NCBI GenBank assembly: GCA_009781635.1
Contig: WQXU01000013.1
Coordinates: 20,723 to 84,722 of the forward strand
Origin: Treponema sp.
GTDB taxonomy: Bacteria > Spirochaetota > Spirochaetia > Treponematales > Breznakiellaceae
Length of the DNA stretch: 64,000 nucleotides
Reading direction: 5' to 3'
Positions 61,967 to 64,000 of the stretch are shown here, piece by piece. Under the pieces are notes generated by a model that saw only the letters and a program-made list of their open reading frames with translations, was not told the DNA's origin and searched no databases. How positions within the stretch are numbered: position 1 is the stretch's first letter; the number at the start of each line of letters is the position of its first letter. Made by a program: the position numbers and the translations under genes.

Positions 61967-62684
61967 TTGAGCGAAGCCTCCTTTCCAATATGCCGACAAG
62001 CCATGTAAAGAACATAACAAGCGCAAGATAAATAAGGGCAACTGCAATTAAAGGCATAAATGCGGAAAATGTGCGCCCGCGGATAATATCTCCTGCCTTT
62101 GTAAGATCCTGCACAGCGACATATCCTACAACTGCAGTTTCCTTTAAAAGGACAATAAACTCATTGGCAAGAGTCGGCAGGATATTTTTAAAAGCCTGGG
62201 GGATTATAATGTACCGCATTGTCTGAATATAATTAAATCCAAGGCTGCGTCCCGCCTCGAACTGGCCGTTATCGATCGACATGATGCCGCTTCTGAAAAT
62301 TTCCGCGATATAGGCTCCGGCATTAATGCCGAACGCAATAATGCCTATCAGTTCGCCGTTTCTGATGCTTACAAGTATTACAAAATAGAATATCATAAGC
62401 TGGACAACGACAGGCGTGCCGCGGATGACTGTAAGGTAAAATTTGCAGATAACATTGAAGAGACCCAGAATGAACCGCCCTGCGCCCCGTCTTAAGTTTT
62501 TTTCGTTCTTGTCGTATGTTGAACGCACAATGGCGACAATAATGCCAATCGCAATTCCTATAAGCAGCGCAAAGAAAGTAATCCGCAGCGTAACTGCAAG
62601 GCCGTTTAAAAGAAACTGCCATCTGTTGTCATTAATGAAATTGAGGATAAATAATTTTTGCAGATTCTCAAACCACTCCTGCAA
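61956..62684 (-). CDS. polar amino-acid ABC transporter permease
   Basis: 242 aa, five to six transmembrane helices, HisM/GlnP type. The EAA loop is present ([20 protein letters not shown]), as is the YAFxxRGTP-like [15 protein letters not shown]. It is the single permease of the operon, so it probably forms a homodimer. A terminator-like hairpin lies between it and the upstream binding-protein gene. Confidence 0.93.
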   Translation of the reverse strand: MQEWFENLQKLFILNFINDNRWQFLLNGLAVTLRITFFALLIGIAIGIIVAIVRSTYDKNEKNLRRGAGRFILGLFNVICKFYLTVIRGTPVVVQLMIFYFVILVSIRNGELIGIIAFGINAGAYIAEIFRSGIMSIDNGQFEAGRSLGFNYIQTMRYIIIPQAFKNILPTLANEFIVLLKETAVVGYVAVQDLTKAGDIIRGRTFSAFMPLIAVALIYLALVMFFTWLVGILERRLRSSER

Positions 62685-62704
62685 GCGCGTCCTCTTTGTA
62701 TGAC

Positions 62705-62742
62705 AATAAAATAAAAAGGAGCAGTATTATTACCGCTCCTTT
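62705..62742 (-). terminator. intra-operon terminator/attenuator after the binding-protein gene
   Basis: On the minus strand, AAAGGAGC (62742-62735) pairs with GCTCCTTT (62722-62715) around a 12-nt loop, then TTATTTTATTG. Partial termination here would give more binding protein than permease and ATPase. Confidence 0.7.
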
Positions 62743-62747
62743 ATCCA

Positions 62748-63545
62748 TCAATCAACTTTGATATACTTATCTATTATACGCTGCACTGTGCCGTCTGCAA
62801 TGAGATCGCGTAATGCGCCGTCTACAGCGTCTCTAAGAGCTGTGTTTTCAAGCGCAAATGCAATTGCATAATTTTCAACTGCAAACTCGGTGTCCAGAAT
62901 GCGAAGTCCGCGGTTCATGGCTACAAATGCCTTGGCAGGTTCATTATCAATTACAACACAGTCAACCCTTCCTGTAACAAGGGCCTGCACAGCGTCAGCG
63001 CCCCTTCTGAAACGGTGGATGGTTGCAAGACCCTCATCTTCAAGATCCCATGTGGTGTAAAGATCGCCTGTTGTAGCTTCCTGGACGCCAATATTGAAAT
63101 TTGCGCCTTCTGCGCTAAGATCATCAGCGTTTGTGATTGGAGAGCCGTCCCTTACAATAATTACCTGCACGCCTGTGGCGTAACTTGTAGAAAAGTTAAC
63201 GCTTTGCTTGCGTTCTTCCGTAACTGTCATGCCGGCCATTCCCATGTCAGCCCTGCCGCTTGTAACAGCCGGCAGTATGGCGTTAAAGTCAATGTCGTCT
63301 ATGCGAAGCCGCAAGCCCAGCTTGTTGGCTATTGCATCTGCGATTTCCGCGTCAATACCGACGATCCTGCCGCCGTCCCAGAATTCGTAGGGCGGAAATT
63401 CAGCGTTTGTTACCATTACAAGTACGCCTTCTTCAACTGTAAAACCGCCGCTTCCTGCAGCAGCTCTTCTCTGGCAGGCGGATACTGATATAAGCAGCGC
63501 CGCCAGCGTAAGGATAATTATCGCTACCCTCATGATTTTCTTCAT
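62748..63545 (-). CDS. polar amino-acid-binding lipoprotein
   Basis: 265 aa from ATG 63545 (GGAGG upstream; the longer frame from 63584 is not needed). Lipobox ISVSAC, Cys24. Family 3 solute-binding fold: MVTNAEFPPYEFWDGGRIVG, DAEIADAIANKLGL, AGMTVTEERKQSVNFSTSY and DAVQALVTGRVDCVVIDNEP. First gene of the operon. The precise amino acid cannot be told. Confidence 0.92.
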   Translation of the reverse strand: MKKIMRVAIIILTLAALLISVSACQRRAAAGSGGFTVEEGVLVMVTNAEFPPYEFWDGGRIVGIDAEIADAIANKLGLRLRIDDIDFNAILPAVTSGRADMGMAGMTVTEERKQSVNFSTSYATGVQVIIVRDGSPITNADDLSAEGANFNIGVQEATTGDLYTTWDLEDEGLATIHRFRRGADAVQALVTGRVDCVVIDNEPAKAFVAMNRGLRILDTEFAVENYAIAFALENTALRDAVDGALRDLIADGTVQRIIDKYIKVD

Positions 63546-63592
63546 TTTAGTCCTCCGGATAATCAATTTTCTAACTAATAGCAAGATTTTTA

Positions 63593-63621
63593 ATTATAAA
63601 AGGAATCTGCAGAAATTACAA
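63593..63621 (-). promoter_or_regulatory. sigma70 promoter of the amino-acid transporter operon
   Basis: Minus strand: TTGTAA (63621-63616), 17-nt spacer, perfect TATAAT (63598-63593). The leader is about 40 nt. Confidence 0.7.
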
Positions 63622-63649
63622 TTGAGTAAAACGTGCTACCAGAGCAAGT

Positions 63650-63691
63650 GGGGGCTGGGGTTTAGGGAATAGGGGTTGGGGGGTTCCGGGG
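63650..63691 (+). repeat. G-rich tract with quadruplex potential
   Basis: Six G-runs of at least three within 42 nt: 63650-63654, 63657-63660, 63665-63667, 63672-63675, 63678-63683 and 63688-63691. The loops are 2 to 4 nt, so a G-quadruplex could form on the plus strand. It lies 29 nt upstream of the amino-acid operon promoter. Confidence 0.7.
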
Positions 63692-63699
63692 TTGTTGAA

Positions 63700-64000
63700 A
63701 AAGTGGCAGATGCTGCCTTTGCGCTCCCACCGCTACATGTGTTGCGGGCATGACGCATAACGATACTGCGAAAAACTAATAGCTGCTACCAAATCGCTAA
63801 AAATATACGACCGTTTTTTTCAGGCAGTTGTTTAGTTAATATGAATTACCTGTTTTATTACATTATATGTTAATTTTCTTCATTTGCGCAAGTAAAAATT
63901 ATAAAGAAATCTCTCGCAGAGCCGCCAGGACGCAGAGAACGCGGAGTTTTTCCTGAAATATCCGCCTTAAATCCTTGATAACTCATGAATTAATACTCTG
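63700..64000. other. non-coding stretch with CGCAGAG-type repeat motif
   Basis: No open frame of note. At about 63912-63948 the text CGCAGAGCCGCCAGGACGCA, continuing GAGAACGCGGAG, repeats a CGCAGAG-like motif seen as a dispersed intergenic repeat in many environmental genomes. The remainder is AT-rich with nothing I can name. Confidence 0.4.

Overview
The window looks like chromosome of a free-living or gut-associated spirochaete of the Treponema group. The grounds are a periplasmic-flagella gene set that includes the spirochaete proteins FlbB and FlbD, a hook protein with Lys165 and Cys178 at the treponemal crosslink positions, a TmpC/PnrA-type nucleoside lipoprotein, a V-type ATPase D subunit, and many lipoproteins with relaxed lipoboxes. 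Base composition looks moderate (roughly 40-45% GC by eye). Species cannot be fixed from this sequence alone. Coding density is very high, with many 4-nt ATGA overlaps. I see no phage, insertion sequence or CRISPR array.

Layout. 1-970: a DEAH-box helicase on the minus strand, running off the window and broken by a frameshift lying exactly on a CCCAAAG slippery heptamer. 1016-4147: pyruvate phosphate dikinase with a histone-H1-like Lys/Ala/Pro tail. 4317-7703: a hybrid histidine kinase and a REC-GGDEF diguanylate cyclase. 7704-8043: a structured intergenic region, then a sigma28-like promoter. 8044-10118: flagellar rod genes. 10191-12104: a class III nucleotide cyclase with substituted catalytic residues. 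12145-20119: a CPBP protease facing a long co-oriented run (PilZ protein, HEAT-like protein, ComEC-like protein, rsmA, yggS, two pseudouridine synthases). 20163-24362: murC, yicC, a cytidylate-kinase-like gene and a FliK-like/FlhX pair.

24422-27776: two tRNA genes running into a nucleoside ABC transporter that lacks its ATPase gene. 28308-32839 (minus): mutS2, rsgA, murI and a zinc-ribbon gene. 32900-40814: pentapeptide-repeat and metallo-beta-lactamase-fold proteins, htrA, an MFS carrier, a minus-strand run (V-ATPase D, UspA, an unknown, a J-domain protein, map) and a Uma2-family protein. 40926-46791: the core of the spirochaete fla operon (flbB-fliK-flgD-flgE-flbD-motA-motB), without the usual fliFGHIJ upstream or fliL-fliM downstream. 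46878-49577: a triple PPC-repeat exported protein, an unknown gene and a solute-binding lipoprotein.

49670-55162: rplU-prp-rpmA-obg-nadD/yqeK-LCP-rsfS, a ribosome-biogenesis and growth cluster. 55326-55625 (minus): a very acidic small protein. 55811-59173: ispE, spoVG, tRNA-Gln-rplY, tilS. 59238-61199: a membrane alpha/beta hydrolase. 61223-63545 (minus): a polar amino-acid ABC transporter with a terminator-like hairpin between the binding-protein gene and the permease gene. 63585-64000: non-coding, with a G-rich tract.

Recurring themes are flagellar assembly in three separate clusters, second-messenger signalling (phosphorelay, c-di-GMP, PilZ, cyclase), ribosome and tRNA maturation, and several first-in-operon genes whose -10 box lies so close to the start codon that the mRNA would be nearly leaderless.
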